A stretch of DNA of 64,000 nucleotides. Origin: Saccharina japonica. Taxonomy: Eukaryota; Sar; Phaeophyceae; Laminariales; Laminariaceae. The stretch lies in assembly GCA_008828725.1 (NCBI GenBank), contig MEHQ01004074.1, forward strand, positions 1-64,000, given 5' to 3'. Positions 46,871 through 56,479 of this stretch are shown one piece after another. The notes beneath the pieces were generated by a model, which ran no database searches, had not been told where the DNA came from, and saw only the letters and a program-made list of their open reading frames with translations. Position numbers and translations under genes: made by a program. Numbering within the stretch: the stretch's first letter is position 1; the number at the start of each line of letters is the position of its first letter.

Positions 46871-47714
46871 TTGATACCAAGTGCTCCTAATATTATATCA
46901 CTCAGTACCGAAATATAATCAACGTTTTAATTGAATATGAATATGTAAATTGTGCTTATATTTCGGGACATAGTGGCAAGAGCGAAGCAACCCAACCGAA
47001 TCGGATGATGGTGGGCCATAATTTTGTAGCAAAGCACTATTATGATGTGTCATGTCATGTGATACCATTTTAATAAGAAGAACTTTATCGTTACTTACAT
47101 AGATCAGGAAAAAATATGTCGACTCTGTCTGGTGTTTTTTTTTGTTTCTGTGGTCGACCACCAGCAGTCTCTCTCTCCTCTTCTCTCGCACAACAATACC
47201 TGCCCCCTGGATGGAGTGCTACGGGTATAGGATCGGTCTCAATTCGGAGAGGGCTAGGAGTAGGTCCAGCAGGTGGAATGTGGGCTCGGCGTGAGATTAA
47301 TAATAGGAGATTAGGGCGGGCCAAACGGGAGAGCAGGTGGGGGGTAGAAGAAGCAGAGTTAAAGTTATGGTATTCATATATAGCTACTCGTATATTGAGT
47401 ATACTTGTTTGTATATTCTTTTCCCTCTTTCGCGAAATTAATTAACTGTACCCCCCCCCATACCACGAACAACCTACCTTTATTATTATAGAGATGTGTG
47501 TGTTTAGACTTAAAGTACCCCTCGTGGTACGTATTACGCTGTACTATAGGTGGTATGCAATACCGGTATAGTTTGATCGTTTTTGGTGGTGCGCAAACGC
47601 GTGCGTTGTTCCGTTTGCTTTTATTGAATAGTGAAACCGCTTGAGTTTGATATATGTATACGTACGGGTGGGTGACTGCTCATCTACTGCTCGTATATAT
47701 ACCGGGTGATTATA
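46871..47714. other. unassigned sequence
   Basis: No gene recognised. The 109-codon frame at 47116-47445 has no visible domain. Confidence 0.3.
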
Positions 47715-48035
47715 TTGTGATGAGATCTTATGATGAGATCTTCTGATGAGATGTTCTCGTATATTATCATGATATCTTCTTATGATATCTTCTTATGATA
47801 TCTTCTGACGATATCTTCTGACGATATCTTCTCATGATATCTTCTGACGAGATCTTCTGATGAGATATTCTCATGATACCTTCTCATGATATCTTCTCAT
47901 GATCTTCTGACGAGATCTTCTAATGAGATCCTCTGACGAGATCTTCTGATTAGATCTCCTGACGAGATTTCCTGATGATATCTTCTGATGAGATCATCTG
48001 ATGAGATCTCCTCGTGAGATATTATCATGATCATT
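47715..48035. repeat. 13 bp minisatellite GATATCTTCTNAT
   Basis: About 24 units of 11-14 bp, alternating GATATCTTCTTAT, GACGATATCTTCT and GATGAGATCTTCT variants. Many units contain GATATC or AGATCT palindromes. Confidence 0.9.
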
Positions 48036-48246
48036 CGTACTACTTTTACTTGACCTTCGACAATGCCTCGTACGGCTCACATCTCGACCCCCATACGTAC
48101 CCAGTCCCCGGCGGCAAGGAAGAAGAGAGGACGAAAGTACGTAAGAACATCATGTTCGCAATGTTTTCATCTCTTGTGCGTGCCCGTCACGATGGCATGG
48201 CATTGCATAGTTCAATCATTACGTGCTACATTTTTATGCATTTTTT

Positions 48247-48375
48247 CTGAGTTGTAGTTTGTGACCACAAAGCTGCTGTTGTATCTGTCTACGATGAAGA
48301 GTGAAAATCGACACGGACAGTATTAGTGGGTGTGGGCTGGATGTCGCCGGGGAGGAGGAAGAACACACACCCATA
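48247..48375. repeat. R120 dispersed repeat
   Basis: Diverged copy with GAGTTGTAGTTTGTGACCAC, GAAAATCGACACGGACAG and TGGGCTGGATGTCGCCGGGG, ending in AACACACACCC. Confidence 0.5.
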
Positions 48376-48477
48376 TCATGCTGCTGTACGTCGTATTAGC
48401 GTTTTAAGACTGATGAATGGATGCTGTTTTTTTTGTTTGTATGCTCCACCTTGACTGTCGAATGGCAAACAAATGTT

Positions 48478-48655
48478 TTTTTTTGTTTCCCTTGGTTTTC
48501 GTCTTTTGGGGGAATATGTGTGAGTGATCAACGTCGAAGCTACTGTTGCCCAACAGGCTACTGTAGTGCCATTGGCTACTGCAGTCCAAAGGGTATCCTC
48601 GTTTGGTTTCCCTTGGTTTTCTTCCTTCTTTCGGAGAATGTTCTTGAGTTATTGT
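48478..48655. repeat. 18 bp higher-order satellite, first outlying units
   Basis: Two spacer blocks (TTTCCCTTGGTTTTCGTCTT and a second) and a few TACTGTTGCCCAACAGGC-like 18-mers, separated from the main array by about 0.9 kb of other sequence. Confidence 0.7.
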
Positions 48656-48749
48656 AACGAAGGATAAGAGCCGTTTTAGACGTACGCACCCTGGTCTTCT
48701 ATCCACCTGTCCCTAGTCTCTCACCGCTTCGTAGTTCGTCTCCTTCCGT

Positions 48750-49113
48750 AGAGTATGCAAGCCTCGGTCTCTTGCCACAGCAGTTTCCTGCACAGATCAG
48801 TCTTCTCTCAAGGACTTGCCGGTCTTGTCTCAAGTACTCCTCTCCGATCCTCTTGTGCTACACAACAAATCTCCGTATCAAACCTTCAACAATGCCTTAC
48901 TGCTACGCTCGCAGTACTCAGTCTCGCTTCTCAATCACTCAAGCTCAATCACGTTCAAGTTCTCTTCCTTTTTCCCTCGGGATTAGTTTTGTGTGTTTTT
49001 GGTTTTTGGTCTGACCAAGGCGGCGCTTCCTTTGACTAATGCAGGGAGTTGCATATCTAGAAAGCGTCCGCTACGTACGTATTTACGTTACGTATGCCTA
49101 TTCCGCCGCAACA
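48750..49113. repeat. 364 bp sequence, left of gap
   Basis: Matches 49191-49554 in full with no difference seen, and ends flush against the N run. Begins AGAGTATGCAAGCCTCGGTC and ends ATGCCTATTCCGCCGCAACA. Contains no recognised gene. Confidence 0.9.
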
Positions 49114-49190
49114 NNNNNNNNNNNNNNNNNNNNNNNNNNNNNNNNNNNNNNNNNNNNNNNNNNNNNNNNNNNNNNNNNNNNNNNNNNNNN
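49114..49190. other. assembly gap, 77 N
   Basis: Flanked flush on both sides by copies of one 364 bp sequence with no difference seen. Probably a false gap. Confidence 1.
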
Positions 49191-49554
49191 AGAGTATGCA
49201 AGCCTCGGTCTCTTGCCACAGCAGTTTCCTGCACAGATCAGTCTTCTCTCAAGGACTTGCCGGTCTTGTCTCAAGTACTCCTCTCCGATCCTCTTGTGCT
49301 ACACAACAAATCTCCGTATCAAACCTTCAACAATGCCTTACTGCTACGCTCGCAGTACTCAGTCTCGCTTCTCAATCACTCAAGCTCAATCACGTTCAAG
49401 TTCTCTTCCTTTTTCCCTCGGGATTAGTTTTGTGTGTTTTTGGTTTTTGGTCTGACCAAGGCGGCGCTTCCTTTGACTAATGCAGGGAGTTGCATATCTA
49501 GAAAGCGTCCGCTACGTACGTATTTACGTTACGTATGCCTATTCCGCCGCAACA
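49191..49554. repeat. 364 bp sequence, right of gap
   Basis: Same sequence as 48750-49113, beginning at the first base after the gap. Confidence 0.9.
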
Positions 49555-51215
49555 TTATCAACGTTGAAGCTACTGTATTCCAATAGGCGACTGTAGTCTA
49601 ATATGCTACTGTAGTCCAATAGTATACTGCAGTCCAAGAGGCTACTGTAGTCCAATAGGTCTCCTTGTTTTGGTTTCCCTTGGTTTCTTCTTTCGGGAAA
49701 TGTTTATGAGTGATCAACGTTGAAGGTACTGTGTTCCAATAGGTTACTGTAGTCCAATAGTCCAATAGGCTACTGTAGTCCGATAGTCTACTGTAGTCCA
49801 ATAGGCTACTGTAGTCCAATAGGTATCCTTGTTTGGTTTCCCTTGGTTTTCTTCTTTCGGAGAATGTTTGTGAATGATCAACGTTAAGCCACTGTAGTTC
49901 AATAGGCCACTGTATTCCAATGGGCTACTGTAGTCTAATGGTCTACTGTTGTCCAAAAGGCTACTGTAGTCCAATAGGCTACTGCAGTCCAACATATTTC
50001 CTTGTTTTGGTTTCCCTTGGTTTCTTCTTTCGGGGAATGTTCATGAGTAATCAACGCTAAAGCTACTGTGGTCCAATAGGCTACTGTATTCCAATAGGCT
50101 AATATATTCCAATAGTCTACTGTTGTCCAATAGACTACTGTATTCCAATAGGTCTCCTTGTTTTGGTTTCCCTTGGTTTCTTCTTCTTTTGGAGAATGTT
50201 TGTGAGTGATCGACGTTGAAGCTACTGTTGCTCAATATGCTACTGTAGTGCAATAGGCTACTGTAGTCCAATAGGTATCCTTGGTTTTCTTCTTATTCGG
50301 AGAAAATGTATGAGTGATCAACGTTGAAGCGACTGTAGTCCATTAGGCTACTGTATTCCAGCAGGCTACTGTAGTCCAACAGTATACTAGTGTCCAATAG
50401 GCTACTGTAGTCAAATAGGCAACTGCTGTAGTCCAATATGTCTCCTTGTTTTGGTTTCCTTTGGTTTTCTTCTTTCGGAGAATGTTTATGAGTGATCAAC
50501 GTTGAAGCTACTGTAGTCCAATAGGCTACTGTAGTCTAATAGTCCAACAGGCTACTGTATTCCACCAGGCTACTGTATTCCAACATTATACTGGTGTCCA
50601 ATAGGCTACTGTAGTCAAATAGGCAACTGTAGTCCAATAGGTCTCCTTGTCTTGGTTTCCCTTGGTTTTCGTCTTTCGGAGAATGTTTATGAGTGATCAA
50701 TGTTGAAGCTACTGTCCAATAGGCTACTGTATTCCAACCGGCTACTGTGGTCCAATAGCATACTGGTGTCCGATATGCTACTGTAGTCAAATAGGCTACT
50801 GTAGTCCAAGAGGTATCCTTGTTTGGTTTCCCTTGGTTTTCTTCTTATTTCGGATAATATTTATGAGTGATCAACGTTGAAGCTACTGTAGTCCAATAGG
50901 CTACTGTATTCTAACAGGCTACTGTAGTCTAATAGTATGCTGGTGTCCGATATGCTACTGTAGTCCAATAGGCTACTGTAGTCCAATATGTCTCCTTGTT
51001 TCGGTTTCCCTTGGTTTCTTCTTTCGGGGAATGTTTATGAGTGATCAACGTTGAAGGTACTGGAGTCCAATAGGCTACTATAGTCCAACAGACTATTGTA
51101 GTCCAACATGTCTCCTTGTTTTGGTTTCCCTTGGTTTCTTCTTTTGGAGAATGCTTATGAGTGATCAACGTTGAAGCTACTGTTGCCCAATAGGCTACTG
51201 TAGTCTAATATGCTG
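49555..51215. repeat. higher-order satellite of 18-mers and a spacer
   Basis: The basic unit is CTACTGTAGTCCAATAGG (18 bp) in runs of 2-7, punctuated every 120-210 bp by a roughly 70 bp spacer: TTTGGTTTCCCTTGGTTTTC, TTCTTTCGGAGAATGTT, GAGTGATCAACGTTGAAG. About ten spacers are present. The 18 bp period keeps reading frames open (YWTTVA repeats), but these are not genes. The same family reappears at 55.4-55.86 kb and as single spacers at 10.5, 11.0 and 20.1 kb. Confidence 0.9.
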
Positions 51216-51224
51216 CAGAATCCC

Positions 51225-51835
51225 GTATAATTTCTGCCGTGCGCGCGCAACTGACTGGAACGCCTAGCCAACGAATCACCAACTAACGAAGTCTGCAGTC
51301 GGCGATTTACAATCAGTCAAAATCCGCAGATTTATGCCACGCGCAACTAACGAACTGTAACGCCTAGCCAACTAATCGCCAATTAACCAACTAGTGGGCG
51401 ACTTATGGTCAGCTATATTCTGCAGATTTCTACCGCGCGCAACTAACTTACTGTAACGCCTAGCCAACTAATCACCAACTGACGAACTACTGTTGTAGTC
51501 GACGACGACTTACAATTAGTCAAAATCCGCAGATTTCTGCCCCGCGCAACTAACTAACTGTAACGCCTACTGTAGGCAACTAATCACCAACTAACAAACT
51601 AGTTGGAGGCTAGAGGTCAGTCAAAATCCGCAGATTTCTGCCCCGCGCAACTAACTAACTGTAACGCCTACTGTAGGCAACTAATCACCAACTAACAAAC
51701 TAGTTGGAGGCTAGAGGTCAGTCAAAATCCGCAGATTTCTGCCGCGCGCAACTAACTGGCTGCAACGCCTAGCCAACTAATCGCCAGCTAACAACCTAAC
51801 CGGCGAGTTATAGCCAGTCACAACTCGACTCATGC
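51225..51835. repeat. ~100 bp satellite
   Basis: Six units of 95-110 bp, each with GCGCAACTAACTAACTGTAA, GCCTAGCCAACTAATCACCA and CAAAATCCGCAGATTTCTGC blocks. The units at about 51542-51641 and 51642-51741 look identical while the rest diverge. Confidence 0.85.
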
Positions 51836-52160
51836 TACGGTAAAAGATGCACCATGCTTTTTTTTATTTGACGGCGGCCAGTCACTTGAGGAGCTCTACA
51901 CCTACCTCTCACCCAAAAACTGGTTTTGGAGGAAACTAAAAGGGCTACTCGTATATATCTTGATGAGCAATATCACAGCCTTAAGTAAAAAAAAAACAAA
52001 CAAATTTGCAACACAAGAATGAAAGGCCGTCGATTTTGGGTTATTTAACCCCTTAAGAAATGGTCCCACGAATTTGGGGACAAACTACTTGGAATTAGTG
52101 TGGGACATTTTTTTTCAGTTCTGAAAAAGCCTCCTGATCATTCAGAATACAGCCAGTACA
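51833..52160. mobile_element. TIR-G element with a TTAA MITE
   Basis: Begins CATGCTACGGTAAAAGATGC and carries the family blocks CAGTCACTTGAGGAGCTCTA and CAACACAAGAATGAAAGGCC. At TTAA 52045-52048 a piggyBac-like MITE starts (CCCCTTAAGAAATGGTCCCA) and runs to about 52125 (TTCAGTTCTGAA), without a closing TTAA. The right end of TIR-G is decayed. Confidence 0.5.
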
Positions 52161-52344
52161 GGACACCTAAATAGGAAAGAGGAAAGCTGGCCCAGGCTGG
52201 ATTTCTTATTCGAGAGAGGGTGCTTTGTACACTAATCTCAATAGAACGCGTCCCGAATTTCTTATTTTTCCTCTAAATATCAGCCTGGCGTTCTTATTAA
52301 CCTGCTTCTTAATAGGTGCCCTGTCCTGTACATTCTCAAGACTT
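52161..52344. other. unassigned linker
   Basis: About 180 bp between two TIR-G elements. No feature recognised. Confidence 0.3.
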
Positions 52345-52411
52345 GTGCTACGACGTAGGTGTACCTTTTTTTGGCTGAAACGTTTTTCGGAATGATGGAG
52401 CTCCTTCTTAA

Positions 52412-52619
52412 GGGCCCGAATTAACGAGTATAAAATAAATTCAATTTGGGGAAAAAAAAAAATCAAATTCGCTTTTCATTGGTCAACACACGCACCAGCA
52501 CCCCCCCCCAAGATCCTAATCTTTGGTGCTGGTGCGCGTGTTGACCAAATGAAAAAGCGGATTTGATTTGACTTTTTTCCAAATTTTTGATTTTTTTTTT
52601 TCTTCGTTAAAACGGGCCC
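52412..52619. mobile_element. MITE-C copy 1, TTAA-flanked
   Basis: Ends GGGCCCGAATTAACGAG and CTTCGTTAAAACGGGCCC. Flanking TTAA at 52408-52411 and 52620-52623. Interior arms TTCGCTTTTCATTGGTCAAC and GTTGACCAAATGAAAAAGCG make it nearly fully palindromic. Confidence 0.7.
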
Positions 52620-52702
52620 TTAACCCATACGTACAGAACTGAAAAAATGCCACACACTAATCCCAAGTAGTTTGTCCCCAAATACGTAGGACCAGTTCTT
52701 AA
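52620..52702. mobile_element. piggyBac-like MITE, TTAA to TTAA
   Basis: Begins TTAACCCATACGTACAGAAC and ends GGACCAGTTCTTAA. PiggyBac-type elements insert at TTAA and have CCC...GGG-type ends. The right TTAA (52699-52702) is shared with the next MITE. Confidence 0.7.
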
Positions 52703-52793
52703 CCCTTTTAGAACTGCAGTCCCGTTTTGGGGACAGATTACTTAGAATTAGAGTGGTTTGTCCCCATAACGGGACTCAGTTCTAAAAGGTTAA
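52699..52793. mobile_element. piggyBac-like MITE, hairpin subtype
   Basis: TTAACCCTTTTAGAACTG ... CAGTTCTAAAAGGTTAA, with inner arms AGTCCCGTTTTGGGGACA and TGTCCCCATAACGGGACT. Confidence 0.75.
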
Positions 52794-53000
52794 TCCAAAA
52801 ATGGTCGAACTTTCGTTCTTGTGTTGCAATATGTTTCATACTATACTCAGTCAGGTCAAGGGATTGCACAAATGGGTATCATACGTAGCACTTTTATTTT
52901 CGGTGAGGTATGGATTTCCTATACTATAATCAAGTGACCACCCTCAAAAAGGCAAACACATGGCCTGTATGCAGGTGCACCTCTATCGTAGTAGCATGTC

Positions 53001-53160
53001 AGTCTTACGCCAAAAAAAAGTGCTACCTCTACTCGCACCGTCGTCGTATCATAGCGCGCGCCACCTCACAACCCCCCTTCCGAAACAAAAGAAAGCCTTC
53101 TGTATGCGCGGCGCGTGTGCAGTCGAATAGTTTCGTGCAGGTTGTCACCCGGCAATGCCT

Positions 53161-53225
<65 letters not shown>

Positions 53226-53980
53226 CACAAGCTTCAACCCCGGTATTATTTGGGGCCAAGCACAGGACGCAGGGACGTACGCACGCGTTCGCGTACGCGC
53301 ACGCGCATGCGTAGGTAGATACGTAGGTGGTTTGTAGTTGTTTTTATATTTTTGTTTTGTTTTGTTTTGTTTTTCTGGTCGATTGTTTTCTGAACCAGCC
53401 GGTGGGCGGAAGCGATAATTTAAAGGTGACGTGTTCCGAACTTTTTACTGGGGGGGGGGGGGCTGGTAAGGCGTGTACTGCATACAGTCAGGCGTTTCCT
53501 GGCGTTGATTTATGCTGCTGATAAATCGGTCAAAAGTATAAAATATTTTTGGGTCGCCAAATCTGGCAGTATCCGTACAAAATGTTTCACACCTCGGACA
53601 GATCATGCTCTATAAGCAGTAGACCTTTCAAGGCAGATGTAGTCCCGATCTTGTATACATGGTCTAGCTCATGTTGACGGGTGGGGCCCGTANAATCTGC
53701 ATGGTCTAGCACATTGTTTCGTGGGTGGGATCTGTACTATGCAGGTCTCGCACAACCTCTCACAACGGCAGGTGANGAACTAGATGATCGAGATGATCTA
53801 TCTGTAGATAGATCTATCCGAGGTATGAAATGTTTTCGAGGGTATGAAATGACTCAGGGCCTGAACCCCAGAGCAAAACAAATCGGTGCGTGTCGAGAGG
53901 GATGGGGGGGTAGGGCGTCACTTTGTTGCTTGCCTTAGTCATTTGACCATTGACCACGCATCCCTTTCGAGACGGAGCAC
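53001..53980. repeat. unassigned with a CAG microsatellite
   Basis: (CAG)n of about 21 units at 53160-53223. The overlapping frames are poly-Ala or poly-Ser and no gene structure is visible. TTTTG and G12 runs follow near 53350 and 53450. N bases at 53693 and 53776. A CTR-like fragment (GTCATTTGACCATTGACCAC, minus orientation) lies at about 53925-53980. Confidence 0.6.
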
Positions 53981-53981
53981 A

Positions 53982-54516
53982 GGGGGGGGGGGGGTGTACT
54001 CATGTTGTGCACGGCCGTAGTCATATGACCATAGACCCTCGCATCCCTACAATGCCGGGACGGAGCGCGTTGGGTTTTCACCAACCAGGCAGACATTGCT
54101 TGCACCAAGCGCGAAACGCCGTGAGGTATTGGGCGAGTCGCATGGAGGGTGAGCTGCATCCTGCTAAGAACCGCCTCTGAGGCGGACTTGCATATGGACG
54201 ACAGCTTCAATGAGTTAATTTAATTTCTGGTGTGGCCACTTCCGGAGACAGCAATGGGTTTTACTATGTAACTGCCTCGCGGACGCCTTACCATATTAAC
54301 ACTACGTATACGACCATTCCCCTTGTGCGAGCAAAGGTTCTCCACCCCGCACAAATGATCTACTCGACCGCCAGCTTTGGTGACCGCCAAAAAAAATAAC
54401 AAAAAAAAACGGCACCCTGGTTGTCTAGCTCACGCAGCGAGTGGCGTGTTTTACAGCGTCGTTGCCAACCGACGCCAACCCAACCTATAAATATATCATA
54501 TATTATAGGGGGGGGG
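53982..54516 (-). mobile_element. CTR repeat, full-length copy
   Basis: Plus-strand G13 (53982-53994), then TGTACTCATGTTGTGCACGG, through to GACGCCAACCCAACCTATAA, ATATATCATATATTATA and G9 (54508-54516). It is the best uninterrupted reference for the split copy at 43-46 kb. Confidence 0.8.
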
Positions 54517-54589
54517 ATAAAGCGTCGTATCCTGCAAATTGTATCGTTTGGTGTAGTATATCATATTGTATCGTACTTACAAAAAAAAA

Positions 54590-54650
54590 ACCCACACTAA
54601 TTCCAAGCAGTTTGTCCCCAAATATATGGGACCAATTCTTAAGGGGTTAA
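54590..54650. mobile_element. partial piggyBac-like MITE
   Basis: CCCACACTAATTCCAAGCAG to CAATTCTTAAGGGGTTAA. Left end missing. Confidence 0.55.
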
Positions 54651-54953
54651 CCTCCCATATTTGGTTCTGATGATTGTGTCCCCTCGTATATATCCTGGTA
54701 TCATTTATCTAGCTTTTTTTGCAGGTGTCGTTTGGACACTGTTTTTTTTTTCGGAACCCAGTAGCAGCGCAGCAGCCCGCCCGCCCGCCCGCCCGGCTGC
54801 TTGGTGCAGCCGTTTTGCTGTATGGCCATATCATAGCTATCGTGATTTTCGGCGCATGCTACCTTAAGGTTGGACCTGCTTTTTCCCGGGTCGCTCTTCA
54901 CGGCTCATGCGTCGGAGGGTCGGGTCGGCATTTTTGTTTTAATCTCATGGATC

Positions 54954-55095
54954 GCGTCGGTTCGGATCGGGTCGGGTCGGATCAGGAGGGTTTCAAACTC
55001 TCATGGGCCGGGTCGGGTCGCCCTTACCCGACCCGACCCGATCCGACCCGACCTGACCCGACCCGACCCGACCCGATCTGACCCGACCCGATCCG
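54954..55095. repeat. (GGGTC)n then (GACCC)n inverted microsatellite
   Basis: GTCGGGTCGGATC-type units up to about 55020, then CCCGACCCGACC-type units to 55095. The strand switch makes a potential long hairpin. Confidence 0.8.
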
Positions 55096-55434
55096 TGAAC
55101 AGCCTTGCTTTTTTTGTGGGGCTCTCTCCTCGCCTCTGGGGCTTTATACGTATAATACATCACCCAAAATTAGTGATTTTGAGATAAAACAAATGAAAAT
55201 CTTGAGAGCATGATGAACAATCAATCCCGTGTTGGCCGACGTATGCCACGAGCAAATATTACAACAGCGACAATACATGCCTTACTTACAACGATAAAAC
55301 ATGCCTTATTTACAGCGATAATACACGTCTTATTGCAACCATAAGGCATCTGGTACACGGTAGAGGAAGTACGTATACTTAGTATACTACTAGTAAGTAC
55401 ATCTATAGGCGGAGCTAAGCTTTGTGCCTGCACG

Positions 55435-55866
55435 TTTCCCTTTTGTTTTGGTTTGCCTTGATTTTCTTTTTTTGGGGAATGCTTATGAGCGACCAACGTT
55501 GAAGCTACTGTATTCCAACAGGCTACTGTAGTCCAATAGGCTACCTGTAGTCCAATAGGCTACCTGTAGTCCAATAGGCTACCTGTAGTCCAATAAGTAC
55601 TGCAGTCCAATAGTCTACTGTGTTCCAATAGGTTGCTGTAGTCTAATAGCCCAATGGGCTACTGAAGCCCCATAGGCTACTGTAGTCCAATAGGCTACTG
55701 TATTCCAACAGGCTACTGTATTCCAATAGGCTACTGTAGTCCAACAGACGACTGTAGCCCACAATAGGTATCCTCGTTTGTTTTCCCTTGGTTTTCTTCT
55801 TCCTCCTTCGGGGAGTGTTTCTGAGTGATCAACGCCGAAGTCCATGCTGCACATTATCGGATGGCA
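55435..55866. repeat. 18 bp higher-order satellite, second locus
   Basis: Same CTACTGTAGTCCAATAGG 18-mers, with two spacers (55445-55500 and 55770-55845). It ends in a CATGCTGCACATTATCGGAT segment also found at 10.61 kb. Confidence 0.85.
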
Positions 55867-55948
55867 AACAACGCAACAATACTATACTATAATGTTGTTT
55901 TTCGTTACCACCTACTGGTAGGCCTAAAAGGTACTGCCTGTCGGGTTA

Positions 55949-56057
55949 TTACGGAGGACCATAGTAAATAGGACCAAATAGTGTTAGTAAAAATAGGTAA
56001 ATGTATAGGTTTTTATGTTACAGTAGGCCCTATTTACTACATTAGCCCACCCCGTAA
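55949..56057. mobile_element. MITE-A copy 2
   Basis: TTACGGAGGACCATAGTAAA at the left, ATTAGCCCACCCCGTAA at the right. It is inverted relative to the 24.0 kb copy and shares TTAGTAAAAATAGGTAAATG. Confidence 0.6.
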
Positions 56058-56479
56058 AAACAACGTGAGCCTATTACACAGCAGTCAGTTTATCGAAAGT
56101 AAGGTTCGGGCTAGCTATGTGGAACCCTCTTCCGGAAAGCGGGGAGGCTCAGAAAAAAACTACAGTGGGCTTCTAAGGGACCGGTACCAGCTCTGATAAG
56201 GGACTATGGTGCCGTATACAAGGGACCTCCAGTCCCGAAATCACTACTAGTAATAGTAGGGTCCCTTAAAAGGGGCTATACCTATAGTACTACAGTACTA
56301 TATACGCCTCTGAAAGGGCCCCCCTTTAGAGCTCGACGAAGCCGGAGGTGTGACGCTTCGGGAGCTCCATTCCCCACCCAAAACTGACGTTTGAAAACAT
56401 ATGCAGGCGTTATTAAACGATGAACGATCCATCCCACGGCCTAGCTGTTTAACGACCAAATATTGTGCAACCCCAATGG

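Larger units (their letters stand above)
52345..53000. mobile_element. TIR-G element holding three nested MITEs
   Basis: Left end GTGCTACGACGTAGGTGTAC, right end GGTGCACCTCTATCGTAGTA. Its GATGGAGCTCCTTCTTAA and CCAAAAATGGTCGAACTTTC halves are separated by 52412-52793, which is occupied by MITE-C and two piggyBac-like MITEs. Confidence 0.65.

Noticed and set aside
53155..53337. CAG-repeat gene (poly-Ala, poly-Ser frames)
   Set aside because: About 21 perfect CAG units in otherwise unremarkable DNA. Both strands are equally open, and no flanking coding signal is seen.
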